From contig JADCGS010000012.1 of NCBI GenBank assembly GCA_020248865.1, positions 62,001 through 126,000 on the forward strand: a stretch of DNA of 64,000 nt. Direction: 5' to 3'. The position numbers were made by a program, and so were the translations under genes. Positions 63,828 through 64,000 of the stretch are shown here, in pieces. Each line of letters opens with the position of its first letter. The first letter of the stretch is position 1. The notes beneath the pieces are model-generated. The model was not told the origin of the DNA. It made no database searches and worked only from the letters and a program-made list of their open reading frames with translations. The stretch comes from Burkholderiales bacterium (GTDB lineage: Bacteria; Pseudomonadota; Gammaproteobacteria; Burkholderiales; Burkholderiaceae_F).

Positions 63828-64000
63828 CCGACGCCCTGCCCGTTCCAGTGCCGCCACGCGGTGTGCAGCGCCACCACGCCGGACAGCGCCAGACCTGGCA
63901 CCATCACCAAATAGGTGAGCCAGAACGGAAAACCGATCACCATCGTGGTCTCGCCGGACGCCTTCATGTCGAGCACCCCGACGCCGGCGCGCCACGCCAG
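63824..64000 (-). CDS. dctQ: TRAP transporter small permease (DctQ type, 5' end missing)
   Basis: The last 58 codons of a small TRAP membrane subunit. The visible C-terminus reads DMKASGETTMVIGFPFWLTY, then a membrane helix and a short basic end; KASGETTMVIGFPFW is the usual DctQ last-helix region. The gene runs off the right edge and overlaps dctM by 4 bases. Confidence 0.85.
   Translation of the reverse strand: MAWRAGVGVLDMKASGETTMVIGFPFWLTYLVMVPGLALSGVVALHTAWRHWNGQGVG

Overview
The window is very GC-rich DNA from a betaproteobacterium, most likely order Burkholderiales. The evidence is the gene order: rpsO-pnp-qor-tpiA-secG-tRNA-Leu-nuoABCDEF and carA-carB-greA-yhbY-rlmE-ftsH-folP-glmM-pstSCAB-phoU-phoB-phoR are blocks I know from that order, and the protein sequences read as betaproteobacterial. 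GTG and TTG starts and 4-base stop/start overlaps are frequent. I see no rRNA, CRISPR array, prophage or intact insertion sequence.

Layout. 1-10156 (minus strand) is a housekeeping run: complex I genes nuoA-F (nuoF cut by the left edge) with a secreted DUF4019 protein between nuoD and nuoE, then tRNA-Leu(GAG), secG, tpiA, a quinone oxidoreductase, pnp and rpsO. A MITE/REP-like inverted repeat lies between pnp and rpsO. 10500-15913 holds an orphan periplasmic binding protein, a membrane metal-dependent hydrolase, an acyl-CoA synthetase and a histone-deacetylase-family enzyme. 15995-21221 (plus) is a MoxR/DUF58/transglutaminase/MltB envelope operon. 21533-23788 is one reading frame joining an ornithine aminotransferase to an ArgZ-like arginine dihydrolase.

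24336-49074 carries the phosphate block. phoR, phoB, phoU, pstB, pstA, pstC and pstS read on the minus strand. Further phosphate-starvation genes sit at two points of the conserved order. Between pstS and glmM are a MliC-like lipoprotein, a small unknown protein and a 5'-nucleotidase lipoprotein. Between folP and ftsH are a cytochrome c protein, the alkaline phosphatase PhoX and a plus-strand set: a PlcP-like metallophosphoesterase, two GT4 glycosyltransferases and an OlsB-like N-acyltransferase. I find candidate PhoB boxes (7-bp units repeating every 11 bp) before pstS, the MliC-like gene, the 5'-nucleotidase, phoX, plcP (two) and olsB. The simplest reading is a chromosomal phosphate-starvation island that senses Pi, takes it up, scavenges it from organophosphates, and replaces membrane phospholipids by glycolipids and ornithine lipids. 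This, with the RocD-ArgZ fusion, is the most interesting content of the window.

49223-64000 holds carB and carA with gmhA between them, transaldolase, a rhomboid protease with a long C-terminal extension facing a membrane/TPR-like protein, an SsuABC/TauABC-type transporter, a zeta-class glutathione transferase and a TRAP transporter (dctQ cut by the right edge). A dispersed palindromic repeat occurs after ftsH and again upstream of the binding-protein gene near 61.7 kb.
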